Assembly (NCBI GenBank): GCA_963617205.1
Contig: CAVEOA010000010.1
Span: forward strand, 8,732 to 72,731
Direction: 5' to 3'
Length of the DNA: 64,000 nucleotides
From: UBA11524 sp963617205
GTDB lineage: Bacteria; Bacillota; Clostridia; Christensenellales; Aristaeellaceae
Positions 42,059 through 50,841 of this stretch are shown here, piece after piece. A program made the translations under genes and the position numbers. Below the pieces are notes generated by a model. That model made no database searches, was not told the origin of the DNA, and saw only the letters and a list, made by a program, of their open reading frames with translations. Within the stretch, counting starts at the first letter, position 1; every line of letters starts with the position of its first letter.

Positions 42059-43597
42059 TCAGAATTGCGCGTAGAGGAATGCCTGCGCGTCATAGCCCGT
42101 ACCATAAACGCCGAAAATCAGCACCGACAGCAGCAGAAGCAGCATCAGCGGCCAGCGGATGAACCATTTGCCGCGTGCCAGCGCGCCGCAGACGTCCTTC
42201 TTCTTTTCGCACAGGATGTCCACCACCAGCACGATAATCATGCCGATGAGCGCGATGACCCATTCCAGCGCCGTCATGATGCCGGTCAGCTGTCCTGCCG
42301 CATCCGCAAATCGCCAGTTGGCGAAGGTGCCCTTCAGCAGCGAAAAGCTCACCTTCGCGTCCGGCGTGAAGGCGAAATACTGCGCGAAAAGCACGATCAG
42401 CAGCGTCCGCAGGATGCGAATCGGCTTCATCCAGCCGTCCTTGGGCAGGTGCAGCTTCTTCCGCAGCTGCTTCCATGCAGGGTCGAGCAGCATCGAAATC
42501 GCCATCAGCAGCCCGAAGTAACCGCCGTAAATCACCGCGTTCCAGCTGACGGCATGCCACACGCCGATGAGCAGGAACACGGGGATGGTCGCCAGCGCGG
42601 TCGGGAGAATACGCCCTGCGCGTTTGCCAAAGAGCTTTTCCGCCGCGTGACCCAGCCTGATGCCGGCATGAGACGTTGCCAGCGGGTACAGCACATACGT
42701 GCGGAACCACGCGCCCAGCGTGATATGCCAGCGCCGCCAGTAATCCGCAACGCTCTGCGCAAAGAACGGGCGCTTGAAGTTCAGCGGCAGCTCAATGCCG
42801 AGCATCCGCGAGAAGCCGCGCACGACGTTCATGCCGCCGGAAAAGTCCATATACAGCCGGACGCCGTAGAGCGCGACGCACAGCAGAATCAGCCAGCCGG
42901 AAAGCTCGCCGCCCTCGAGGAGCTTGTCTGTCGTCGGCGCGAGGCGATCGGCAATGACCATTTTCTTGAAATAACCCCACAGCATGAGCTGCGCGCCGGA
43001 CACGAACGTATCCGGGTCGAACCGGTGTCCTTCGCTCAGCTGCGGATTCAGCTCCTTCCACGCGGCAATCGGTCCCTGCGAAAGCTGCGGAAAGAAGCCG
43101 AGGAAGAGCCACACGCGCATCGGGTCACGCGGCACCTGCACCTTGCCGCGGTACGCGTCAATCAGGTAGCCGGACGCCTGGAACGTGTAATAGCTCAAGC
43201 CAATCGGCAGCGCGAAATCCCACACGGAGAGCAGCTTCGGCAGATTCTTCACGCCCCATGCTTCAAGCACCGACGCGCTGCTTGTCGTCAGGAAGCTGTT
43301 CAGCTGCGCCGCCAGCGATGGATTGAATTTCAGCAGCAGCATGGAGCCGAGCTCCAGCACCAGCGTCAGCGCCAGCATGAGCCGCCGACCCCTGCGCATC
43401 TTGACAAGCGCCCACGAGCCGCCCCACGCGACCAGCGCAACGACCGTCAGGTGGACAAGGCTCATCCAGCCGGAAAGCGCCGCAAACGTGATGCTCGCCA
43501 GCGTCAGCACCCATCGCCGCGCCTTGACGGGCATCAGGTAATACAGCAGCAGGACGCCGAGGCAGAACAGCAGAAATTCACCCGACAAGATGCTCAT
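42059..43597 (-). CDS. MBOAT-family acyltransferase (DltB/AlgI-like)
   Basis: A 512-residue protein with about 11 membrane helices. Family marks are GLSYYTFQASGYLIDAYRGK, the YFKKMVIADRLAP segment, NFKRPFFAQSVADYWRRWHI, and the invariant His in LLIGVWHAVSWNAVIYGGYF. DltB channels an acyl group carried by DltC across the membrane; AlgI does the same for acetyl groups. AGGAGG lies 6 nt before the ATG at 43597, within the end of the adenylating enzyme gene (20-nt overlap). The carrier protein in the operon argues for a Dlt-type route over acetyl transfer. Confidence 0.9.
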   Translation of the reverse strand: MSILSGEFLLFCLGVLLLYYLMPVKARRWVLTLASITFAALSGWMSLVHLTVVALVAWGGSWALVKMRRGRRLMLALTLVLELGSMLLLKFNPSLAAQLNSFLTTSSASVLEAWGVKNLPKLLSVWDFALPIGLSYYTFQASGYLIDAYRGKVQVPRDPMRVWLFLGFFPQLSQGPIAAWKELNPQLSEGHRFDPDTFVSGAQLMLWGYFKKMVIADRLAPTTDKLLEGGELSGWLILLCVALYGVRLYMDFSGGMNVVRGFSRMLGIELPLNFKRPFFAQSVADYWRRWHITLGAWFRTYVLYPLATSHAGIRLGHAAEKLFGKRAGRILPTALATIPVFLLIGVWHAVSWNAVIYGGYFGLLMAISMLLDPAWKQLRKKLHLPKDGWMKPIRILRTLLIVLFAQYFAFTPDAKVSFSLLKGTFANWRFADAAGQLTGIMTALEWVIALIGMIIVLVVDILCEKKKDVCGALARGKWFIRWPLMLLLLLSVLIFGVYGTGYDAQAFLYAQF

Positions 43598-45059
43598 GCT
43601 CCACCTCCTGACGAAGGGCACGCCGGTCAATCTTGCCGCTCCCCGTGCGCGGCAGCGTCTCGCGCCGGAGCAACCTGTCCGGCAGCATGTATTTCGGCAG
43701 CGACCTGCGCAGCGATGCTTTAAGCGATTTGCCGTCCGTTTCGCCGGTGTACGCGCCGATAATCAGCCCTGCCGCCGCATCGAAGTAACAGCATGCCAGC
43801 GTCACGCCGTCCGCCGCATTCATGGCGCACTCGATTTCGCCCAGCTCGATGCGGTAGCCGCTGCGCTTGATCTGGTCATCCCTGCGCCCGAGGAACATCA
43901 GCTCGCCGCGGTCGTTGTATTCGCCCAAATCGCCCGTATGGTACAGCAGCTCGTGAATCTGCGGCCGGAGCGGATTGAGCCGAAACGCCGCCGCCGTCTT
44001 TTCCGGCGCGTTGTAATAGCCCGCGGACAGGCACGTGCCGCCGACGCAGATTTCCCCGTCCAGCAGCACAATGCGCGTGTTTTCGCAGGGATATCCGATC
44101 GGCAGGCTGTCCGTGTCGGCAAATTCGCGGTCGATGCGGTACCATGTGCAAACGTCGGTAATCTCCGTCGGACCGTACATGTTGACATAATCCGCCTCCG
44201 GCACCGCCTTCCGCCAGAGATTCAGCGTGCTGCACGGCATGATTTCGCCGCAGAAGAACACGCGCTTCAAATCCGGCAGGCAATCAGGCGACAACGCCGG
44301 TGCAGCCGCGGTCAATGCAGACGGCACCCAGAAAATCGTGTCAATCTTCCGTTCCTTTAATCCGGACAGCAGACGCCTGGGGAACATGAAGTCGCCGCGT
44401 GGAAGCATGTACAGGCAGCCGCGCCGCTTCATGGCGCAGTAGATATCCAGCACGGAATTGTCGAAATAAAACGGCGCCTGCGAACCAAATCGCAATCCTT
44501 CCGGCAGCCTGAGCGCGCCGCACGCCCACTCGATGAAGTCAATGACGCTGCGGTGGGTGATAGAAACGCCCTTCGGCACGCCGGTCGAGCCGCTGGTAAA
44601 GAGCACGTACAGCAAATCCGTGTCAATCAGCTGACCTCTGCGTTCGTCAAGAAGCGCGTCATCCGCCGCATCCGGCACATCCGCGATATGCAGCACCGCC
44701 GCGCCATGCGCAAGCCGCTCTGCCAGCGCAGCAAACTTTTCCTCGCAGACAATCAGCGATGGTTTCAGCGATGCGCAAATAAGCCGCATTCTCTCCTCCG
44801 GCATGGAGGAGTCCAGCGGCGTATAGCAGCACCCCGCGCACGCCGCGCCAAGCATGGCGGCGATGCACATGGGGCTTTTTTCCATCAGAATGAGGACAGG
44901 CGTCTGAAACGGTGCATACTGCGCCGCGGCTGAGCCAATCCGCCGCGCCAGCTGACGCGTTTGAGACCATGTAAGGGCGCTGTCCGGCGATTCGTACGCC
45001 AGCGCATCCGGCGCACGCAGCGCCGCCTCATCCAGCCAGTCTGTTACGCGTCGGGTCAC
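43578..45059 (-). CDS. DltA-like adenylating enzyme (carrier-protein ligase)
   Basis: A 493-residue AMP-forming ligase expected to load an acyl or aminoacyl group on the adjacent carrier protein. Motifs: FTSGSTGVPKG (about 154-164), QAPFYFDNSVLDIYC with Asp200, RVFFCGEIMP with Cys270, MYGPTEITDVC, HTGDLGEYNDRGELMFLGRR and the C-terminal Lys of TGSGKIDRRAL. Asp200 and Cys270 fall where DltA enzymes place the residues that contact the amino group and side of D-alanine, so D-alanine is the best guess. GTG start overlaps the carrier gene stop (GTGA). Confidence 0.85.
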   Translation of the reverse strand: MTRRVTDWLDEAALRAPDALAYESPDSALTWSQTRQLARRIGSAAAQYAPFQTPVLILMEKSPMCIAAMLGAACAGCCYTPLDSSMPEERMRLICASLKPSLIVCEEKFAALAERLAHGAAVLHIADVPDAADDALLDERRGQLIDTDLLYVLFTSGSTGVPKGVSITHRSVIDFIEWACGALRLPEGLRFGSQAPFYFDNSVLDIYCAMKRRGCLYMLPRGDFMFPRRLLSGLKERKIDTIFWVPSALTAAAPALSPDCLPDLKRVFFCGEIMPCSTLNLWRKAVPEADYVNMYGPTEITDVCTWYRIDREFADTDSLPIGYPCENTRIVLLDGEICVGGTCLSAGYYNAPEKTAAAFRLNPLRPQIHELLYHTGDLGEYNDRGELMFLGRRDDQIKRSGYRIELGEIECAMNAADGVTLACCYFDAAAGLIIGAYTGETDGKSLKASLRRSLPKYMLPDRLLRRETLPRTGSGKIDRRALRQEVEHEHLVG

Positions 45060-45295
45060 TTTTCCGCCTGCAAACGATGCACAAGCGCCAGCATCGCATC
45101 GGTGCTGTTGAAATTCTCCGGCTCAATGTCAGCTGTGGTAATATGCACGTCAAACGCATCGTCCAACCCGGCGATGATTTGCGTCAAATCAAGCGAATCA
45201 ATCAATCCGTCGTCAATCAGTGCCGTTTCGGTTTCAAAATCAACGTCATCCTTGATTTCCCGCAGCACCTCAAGCAGCTTTTGCATGTCCTCCAT
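45056..45295 (-). CDS. Acyl carrier protein (DltC-like)
   Basis: A 79-residue acidic four-helix carrier protein. Ser34 in GLIDSLDLTQI is the phosphopantetheine site. The helix pattern and DDAFDVHITTADIEPENFNS are typical of DltC and related carriers. AAAGGAGG lies 10 nt before the ATG at 45295; an internal Met at residue 4 would be too far away. First gene of the operon with two adenylating enzymes, the MBOAT and SGNH proteins, and the probable shared carrier of both enzymes. Confidence 0.88.
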   Translation of the reverse strand: MEDMQKLLEVLREIKDDVDFETETALIDDGLIDSLDLTQIIAGLDDAFDVHITTADIEPENFNSTDAMLALVHRLQAEK

Positions 45296-45371
45296 CAGTC
45301 AAAATCCTCCTTTTATTCCTTTACGATTTCCTTTCAGCAGCGTCCCATTTTCCCCGGACGGGGCGTTCGTG

Positions 45372-45413
45372 AAAAAACACCGTACGGGGATGCGTAAGGA
45401 GGTGCGCATCCCC
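45372..45413 (-). terminator. Possible terminator of the sugar ABC ATPase gene
   Basis: GGGGATGCG (45386-45394) pairs with CGCATCCCC (45405-45413); a T6 run lies about 8 nt downstream on the minus strand, further than usual. Confidence 0.45.
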
Positions 45414-45423
45414 GAAAGGCATA

Positions 45424-46542
45424 TTAAGCGTTGATGCGGTTGCCGGTTTCGGGATCGAAGAGGTGGAGCTTCTCCATGTTCGGGGTCAGCTTCAGCTCCT
45501 TCTCCTTCGGCGGATGCTCCGCAGTGCTCTTGTAGACAACAACCTTTTCGCCCACGCGGACGTAGATGAGATACGCGTCGCCCAGCGGCTCGATGGAATC
45601 AACGTGCGCCGAGATGACATTCTCATCGCCTGTCGCAATCTCGAAGTCAGACGGACGAACGCCGAGGTTGACCTGCTTGCCGACATAGGGCTGCACGTCC
45701 GCCTTCATCCTGTCGGGCACAGTCACCTTAAAGGACTTGGCGTCGAGCACCAGCCCGCTGCCGGCCTGCCGAACCGTGCAGGGGAAGATGTTGATCTGCG
45801 GCGTGCCGAGGAAGCCTGCCACGAACTCGTTCGCCGGATGGTCGTAGAGGTCGTTCGGCGTGCCCTGCTGCATGATATGACCGGCGTTCATCAGCACGAT
45901 GTGATCCGCCATGGTCATGGCTTCGGTCTGGTCGTGCGTGACGTAAATGGTGGTGATGTTCAGCTGCTCCTGAATCTTCTTCAGCTCATAGCGAACCTGA
46001 TCGCGCAGCTTCGCGTCGAGGTTGCCCAGCGGTTCGTCCAGCAGGAAGACCTGCGGATCGCGCACGAGGGCGCGTCCAAGCGCAACGCGCTGACGCTGAC
46101 CGCCGGAAAGTTCAGCCGGACGGCGGTCGAGCAGGTTCTCAATGGACAGCATGTTTGCCATGTAATTGACGCGCTTTTCGATTTCATCCTTCGGCGCCTT
46201 CTTGGTCTTCAGGGCGAAGGACATGTTCTCGCGCACCGTCATATTCGGATACAGCGCGTATTCCTGGAACACCATGGCGATGTTGCGTTCCTGCGGCGGC
46301 ACGAAGGTGGTATCCTTCTTGCCGTTGGCGGCGGTCATGACCGTATCGCCGAAGCGGATTTCGCCGGAAACGGGATGCAGCAGACCCGCGATGCAGTGCA
46401 TGGCGGTCGACTTGCCGCAGCCGGAAGGTCCGAGGAACACGCAAAATTCGCCGTCCTTGACCTCCAGATTCAGCTTATCCAGCACAAAAGTCTTTCCCTT
46501 GTTGTAGCTAACGCTCATGTCTCTGATCGAAATGGAAGCCAT
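45424..46542 (-). CDS. Sugar ABC transporter ATP-binding protein (MsmK/UgpC/MalK type)
   Basis: A 372-residue ATPase energising CUT1 carbohydrate importers. Walker A is FLGPSGCGKSTAMHCIAGLL, signature LSGGQRQRVALGRALVRDPQ, Walker B VFLLDEPLGNLDAKLRDQV, with switch His in IYVTHDQTEAMTMADHI. A C-terminal TOBE/regulatory domain follows (about 235-372, EFVAGFLGTPQINIFPCTV). Such ATPases often serve several transporters. It lies downstream of the permease and GH3 genes, 251 nt after the latter; the next possible upstream starts lack a ribosome site. Confidence 0.95.
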   Translation of the reverse strand: MASISIRDMSVSYNKGKTFVLDKLNLEVKDGEFCVFLGPSGCGKSTAMHCIAGLLHPVSGEIRFGDTVMTAANGKKDTTFVPPQERNIAMVFQEYALYPNMTVRENMSFALKTKKAPKDEIEKRVNYMANMLSIENLLDRRPAELSGGQRQRVALGRALVRDPQVFLLDEPLGNLDAKLRDQVRYELKKIQEQLNITTIYVTHDQTEAMTMADHIVLMNAGHIMQQGTPNDLYDHPANEFVAGFLGTPQINIFPCTVRQAGSGLVLDAKSFKVTVPDRMKADVQPYVGKQVNLGVRPSDFEIATGDENVISAHVDSIEPLGDAYLIYVRVGEKVVVYKSTAEHPPKEKELKLTPNMEKLHLFDPETGNRINA

Positions 46543-46792
46543 GATATCTACGACCTTTCTGTGGAGGCAACGAGGCAGCGATGCCATTATTATATGCCAT
46601 CCGGTGGATAATTGCAAGACAGCAGACAGTGCCTGCACCCTTCGGAGCGCCATCTTCTCTGGAATCCATAAGAAACCGGACGAAGTCTGCGCGACCGTGC
46701 TCGGGATGAATGGAATGCTTTATGAAGATGTTCGGGAATGACCGGCGGCAAAGGAGGCGACTGCCGGTCATCCCGAACGGGACACGCGTTAT
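46543..46792. other. Gap with a long hairpin and repeat relic between GH3 and the ABC ATPase
   Basis: CGGGAATGACCGGC (from 46734) pairs with GCCGGTCATCCCG (to 46775) with one bulge, directly after the GH3 stop. Neither strand has a T-tract, so it looks more like an mRNA-stabilising or processing hairpin than a terminator. A GGACGAAGTCTGCGCGACCG relic of the dispersed repeats lies at 46678-46697. Confidence 0.55.
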
Positions 46793-48679
46793 TTACTCGC
46801 CGAAGGATGCAACGTCGATGCCGTAGCCGTAATCATACAGCGGATTCTCGATATCCAGCGGCATATCCTCGCGCTGCGCGAGCACCTGATCCATGGAGGC
46901 CGGAATCTGGAACGGCGTCTTGCCGGTGATGGCAGTTTCGCCGAAGAGCGCTTCCGCAACCGCTTCCGCACCGCTGGTCACGCCGGGACGATATGCCAGC
47001 AGGATGCTGTCGCAGGTTTCCGTCACAGGGGTCATCACGTATGCGCGGTTCATCAGCACAACGGCAATGACATTCGCGCCGGCGTTGTCAAGCGCCTTCA
47101 TCAGCGCCACCTGATCCTCAGGGAATTCAAGCGTATCCGCACCCCATTCCGGGTCATGCGTGCCGCTCTTTTCGCCCAGGACGACCACGGCAGTCACGCC
47201 CGTCAGGTCGGCAGGGATTTCCTCAGCCGTCGCGTAATACGTCACGTTGTCCGCGCCTGCCTTGCTCTGGAACGCCTCCAGCAGCGTCGTGCCGGTCAGC
47301 TCCGTCGGGGACTTCGCGGTCCAGCCGCTGTTGAGGGCGCGCAGGTCGGTCGCCAGCTCGCCAGCCACCACGAAGGACTTGCCGGCAAGGGATTCGGCAT
47401 TTTCATACTTGACCAGCGTCAGGGACCTTGCAGCCGCTTCCTTGGCAACTGCCTTGTGCTCGTCGCTGCCCACGATTTCGGACGCCGCGTCAGCATCCAC
47501 ATACGGATTTTCAAAGATGCCCAGCTGGAACTTGGCGATCAGGATGCGGCGGCATGCGTCCTTCAGACGGCTCTCGTCAACGCTGCTGATCAGCTGATTC
47601 GTGGAGCGCACGCCCGCGCCGCCCAGAATGTCGGCACCGGCATTCGCCGCGCCCGCGAAGTTCAGACCCCAGTCGGTCTGGATGAGGCCTTCAAAGCCCA
47701 GCTCGTTGCGGAGCAGGTCGGTCATGACGACGGCGCTCTGGTCCGCGGAGTTCTCGACCGCGTCGCCGCCCAGATAGGGCACGGTGGAGTAGCCGTAGGG
47801 CATGACCGCCGCAACACCCGCCGCGATGGCCGCCTTGAAGCCAGCCAGATGCAGCTCAAGGGAATCCTCGGCGATGGTCAGAGGAGACGCGTCCACGCCG
47901 TTCTCCTGCGCGCCTGCGCCGGGGAAGTGCTTAACGGTCGCGATGACGGAGTTTTCAGAGAGGCTGGAGCCCTGCTGGAGCGACAGCACAGCCGCCACAA
48001 TCAGCTTCTGCACAACCTCGGTGTCCTCGGAGTACGTCTCCTGATTGCGTCCCCAGCGGGGGTCGGTCATCAGGTCCGCGTCAGGCGAAAGCGCCATGCG
48101 GACGCCGACCGCCATCAGCTCCTCGCGAAGCACATCGTTCAGGCGCGTCACGAGGTCTGCATCGTTCGCGGCGCCCTGATTGAGCTGGTCGGGGAGGAAC
48201 GTCGCGTCGCTGATGAACGCGGCGCCGATTTCCGTATCCATGGAGAAGACGACCGGGATGCCCAGCGCGGAGCTTTCGGACAGCTCCTGAATCTCGTTCG
48301 TGCGCTCGGCGGCATCCTTCGCGCTGTCAAACACATACTCGTAAACGAGTGCGAAGCCCACGTTGTAATCGGTAAACCAGCTGTCCTTCTTGGAGACGAG
48401 GGTGAGGTGCACCATCTGCGACGCCATCTGGACAGGCTCCATGCGGCCAAGCAGGTCATCCGCACGCTCCTCGGCGCTCAGACGCCAGTCCTCATAGGGG
48501 TCAAGCGCGCCGTTGTCGTTCAGATCCCTGAACTGATAGCCATCCACCTCGATGATGTTCTTGACGCGCGCGCCAAGCTCGGGCTGGACATAGGTTGCTT
48601 CTTCCGCCGAAGCCGGAAGTGCGGACAGCGCCAGTATTGCTGACAGGACCGTCGCTGCGATTTTCTTCAGGTTCATCAT
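46793..48679 (-). CDS. Secreted family 3 glycoside hydrolase
   Basis: A 628-residue extracellular beta-glycosidase with signal peptide ending ASA. The mature N terminus holds the EF-hand-like YQFRDLNDNGALDPYEDWRL, then the TIM barrel with VRMALSPDADLMTDPRWGRN, TVKHFPGAGAQENG and GFEGLIQTDWGLNF, Asp336 being the likely nucleophile. The alpha/beta sandwich follows (ARSLTLVKYENAE; VLGEKSGTHDPEWG) without an Fn3 domain. Closest in layout to the GH3 at 50842-52833. It sits after the permease genes in the transporter operon. Substrate unknown. Confidence 0.9.
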   Translation of the reverse strand: MMNLKKIAATVLSAILALSALPASAEEATYVQPELGARVKNIIEVDGYQFRDLNDNGALDPYEDWRLSAEERADDLLGRMEPVQMASQMVHLTLVSKKDSWFTDYNVGFALVYEYVFDSAKDAAERTNEIQELSESSALGIPVVFSMDTEIGAAFISDATFLPDQLNQGAANDADLVTRLNDVLREELMAVGVRMALSPDADLMTDPRWGRNQETYSEDTEVVQKLIVAAVLSLQQGSSLSENSVIATVKHFPGAGAQENGVDASPLTIAEDSLELHLAGFKAAIAAGVAAVMPYGYSTVPYLGGDAVENSADQSAVVMTDLLRNELGFEGLIQTDWGLNFAGAANAGADILGGAGVRSTNQLISSVDESRLKDACRRILIAKFQLGIFENPYVDADAASEIVGSDEHKAVAKEAAARSLTLVKYENAESLAGKSFVVAGELATDLRALNSGWTAKSPTELTGTTLLEAFQSKAGADNVTYYATAEEIPADLTGVTAVVVLGEKSGTHDPEWGADTLEFPEDQVALMKALDNAGANVIAVVLMNRAYVMTPVTETCDSILLAYRPGVTSGAEAVAEALFGETAITGKTPFQIPASMDQVLAQREDMPLDIENPLYDYGYGIDVASFGE

Positions 48680-48746
48680 CGTTTCTGTTTCCTTTCCTAA
48701 GCCGCTCCTCAGCACCGCCGAATTGCGCGGCGCCTTCAATTTCGCA

Positions 48747-49640
48747 TCAGCTCGCCGTCACAGCGCCGCTCATCTGACCACTGATCAGGTACTTGCCCAT
48801 GAAGATGTAGAGCACCAGCACCGGCAGCGCCAGAATCAGGGAGCCTGCCATCTGGACGTTGAACTCCGCCGCCATGGTGCCGGCAAGCTCGTTCAGGGCG
48901 ATGGTCGCGGGCTTTGAATCGTAGCCGCCGAGCACCAGCGCGAAGAGCATCTCGTTCCAAATGGACGTGCACTGGAAGACAAAGACCGTAATGGTTGCGA
49001 TTTTCGTGTTCGGGACGACAATCTTGCGGTAAATCTGCCACACGCCGTTGCCGTCAATCATCGCCTGACGAATCAGCGCGTCCGGCACGTCGGCGTAATA
49101 GCCGCGCATCATGACCGTGCACATCGGCATACCGAAGACCGTATGCACCAGCACCAGACCCCAGACATTGTCATAGAGGTCGAGCGCGTTGATCGTCTGC
49201 AAAAGGGGAATCAGGATCGCCTGGAAGGGCAGGTACGTCGCCGCGACCAGCGCGATGAAGAAGACGTTGTTCAGCTTGAACCTCCACTTGCTCAGGCCGT
49301 AGGCGCAGATGGAGCCGAGGAAGACCGAGCCCAGCGCGCCGAAGATTGTCACGAACAGCGATGTCATCAGCGGCAAGCCCAGCTCCTCCATGGCGCTCGC
49401 GTAGCCCTCAAGCGTCCATTCGGAAGGCGGCGTAATGGGGGTTGTGGTCATGACCTCGGTGTTTGTCTTGAAGGAGGTCATCACCGTGCCCCAGAAGGGC
49501 AGCATGTAGAACACCAGAAAGACGACCATGATGAGATAATACACGATATGCAGCACCGTCATGTGCCACTTCGGCTTGACCCGAACGGTCTGAGCCTGCT
49601 GAGCGGCCTTGCTGCGTTCAATGCTCGCATTGTTTTGCAT
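48747..49640 (-). CDS. Carbohydrate ABC transporter permease (MalG type)
   Basis: A 297-residue CUT1 permease with six membrane helices (first VLHIVYYLIMVVFLVFYMLP) and the EAA-type loop DVPDALIRQAMIDGNGVWQI that docks on the ATPase. It begins 4 nt after its partner permease gene ends. With that partner, the binding protein at 52823 and the ATPase at 45424 it makes one importer. Confidence 0.95.
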   Translation of the reverse strand: MQNNASIERSKAAQQAQTVRVKPKWHMTVLHIVYYLIMVVFLVFYMLPFWGTVMTSFKTNTEVMTTTPITPPSEWTLEGYASAMEELGLPLMTSLFVTIFGALGSVFLGSICAYGLSKWRFKLNNVFFIALVAATYLPFQAILIPLLQTINALDLYDNVWGLVLVHTVFGMPMCTVMMRGYYADVPDALIRQAMIDGNGVWQIYRKIVVPNTKIATITVFVFQCTSIWNEMLFALVLGGYDSKPATIALNELAGTMAAEFNVQMAGSLILALPVLVLYIFMGKYLISGQMSGAVTAS

Positions 49641-49644
49641 ACCG

Positions 49645-50679
49645 TCACTTCCTCCTGTTCGTCCAATATGTCAGCGGCAGAATCAGCACAAGCACCAGCG
49701 CCAGCAGGAAGCAGCTGATTGCCGCAGAGTATGCGAAGTTATTGCTCTGGAAGGCCTCGTTGTACATCCAGATCGGCAGCGTCCACGCGGACGAGGTCGT
49801 GTAGCCGACAAGGGAGACGATGAAATCGAACGAGCGCAGCGCGTACATCGCCAGAATGGTGATGCAGGAGCCCATCGCGCCCTTGAGCTGCGGAATGATC
49901 AGCTTCATGTAGATGCGGGGCATATACGCGCCGTCCAGCTTTGCCGCGTTGATGATGTTCGTCGGGACGTTCTTGATTGCCGCGAGGAAAATCACCGCGA
50001 CATAGCCCGAGAACTGCCAGACCATGGCAATGATGACCGACAGCATAATCGTGTTGTTCGACGACGCCCACATCAGGTGTCCGCTCTTCATCGCTGCCGA
50101 AACATCCACGCCCAGAATCTGCAGGAAGGAGTTCAGCACGCCGCCGGACGGACGATACATGTAAGCCCAGACCGTGCCGGTTACGACGAAGGACAGCGCG
50201 AAGGGCAGCAGAATCAGCGTGCGGAAGACCGCCGTGCCGCGCAGCCCCTGATCCATGATCAGCGCCAGACCGAGCCCCAGCAGCAGGCACAGCGGAATCA
50301 GGCAGAACAGCAGCAGCGTGTTCCTGAGCGCCGGCCAGAAGGTGTCGCTGGTGAACATTTTGACGTAGTTGCCGAAGCCGCCCCAGCCGTAGCTGGCTTC
50401 CAGCTCGCCGGCCTGCCAGTCCGAAACGGACACCCACAGGTTCCAGCCAAGGGAAACGTAAACAAAGTAAATCAGCAGCGCCGCCGGAATGCAGAGCCAG
50501 ATCAGCGGATGACGGTCGAAGAATTTGGTGACCGGCGCCGTCACCGCCGGCGCAAAGCGCTTCAGCAGCAGCTGATACGCGAGGATCAGGGCGACAAGCA
50601 CCATGCAGACGATCCAGAACGTATCGTTGGAGAAGGTCATGTAACCAAGGTTATAAAAGAATTCCGATATTGTTTCCAT
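49645..50679 (-). CDS. Carbohydrate ABC transporter permease (MalF type) with an extra N-terminal helix
   Basis: A 344-residue CUT1 permease. Beyond the six core helices there is an additional N-terminal segment (FWIVCMVLVALILAYQLLLK) before the usual first helix (PLIWLCIPAALLIYFVYVSL). The family's periplasmic-side WVSVSDW region and the EAA loop (TNIINAAKLDGAYMPRIYMK) are present. GGAGGG lies 7 nt before the ATG at 50679; a longer form would enter an untranslated hairpin region. Confidence 0.92.
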   Translation of the reverse strand: METISEFFYNLGYMTFSNDTFWIVCMVLVALILAYQLLLKRFAPAVTAPVTKFFDRHPLIWLCIPAALLIYFVYVSLGWNLWVSVSDWQAGELEASYGWGGFGNYVKMFTSDTFWPALRNTLLLFCLIPLCLLLGLGLALIMDQGLRGTAVFRTLILLPFALSFVVTGTVWAYMYRPSGGVLNSFLQILGVDVSAAMKSGHLMWASSNNTIMLSVIIAMVWQFSGYVAVIFLAAIKNVPTNIINAAKLDGAYMPRIYMKLIIPQLKGAMGSCITILAMYALRSFDFIVSLVGYTTSSAWTLPIWMYNEAFQSNNFAYSAAISCFLLALVLVLILPLTYWTNRRK

Positions 50680-50841
50680 AGGCAGTCCCTCCATCAGCAA
50701 TTGGGACAGACAGGAGATAGACGGGGAAGAAGCTTCCTGTCCCGGGAAGCTCCCTCCCCGCGTTTTGAGAGGAGGCAATTATTGGAGGCGATTCCGAATT
50801 TCGGAGCTCGCAGTGCTAACGGTCTGTCCCCTGCCTATTCG
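50680..50841. other. Structured intercistronic region between GH3 and the MalF-type permease
   Basis: The 162-nt gap contains nested inverted repeats: GGGACAG (50701-50707) with CTGTCCC (50737-50743), CGGGGA (50720-50725) with TCCCCG (50755-50760), and the palindrome GGAAGCTTCC-like core near 50728. Such structures often protect the upstream mRNA so that binding protein and enzyme are made in excess over permeases. Confidence 0.5.

Noticed and set aside
45296..45423. DltX-like small ORF ahead of the carrier protein
   Set aside because: No short membrane peptide with a ribosome site is seen; the gap holds only a hairpin and the carrier gene's ribosome binding site.
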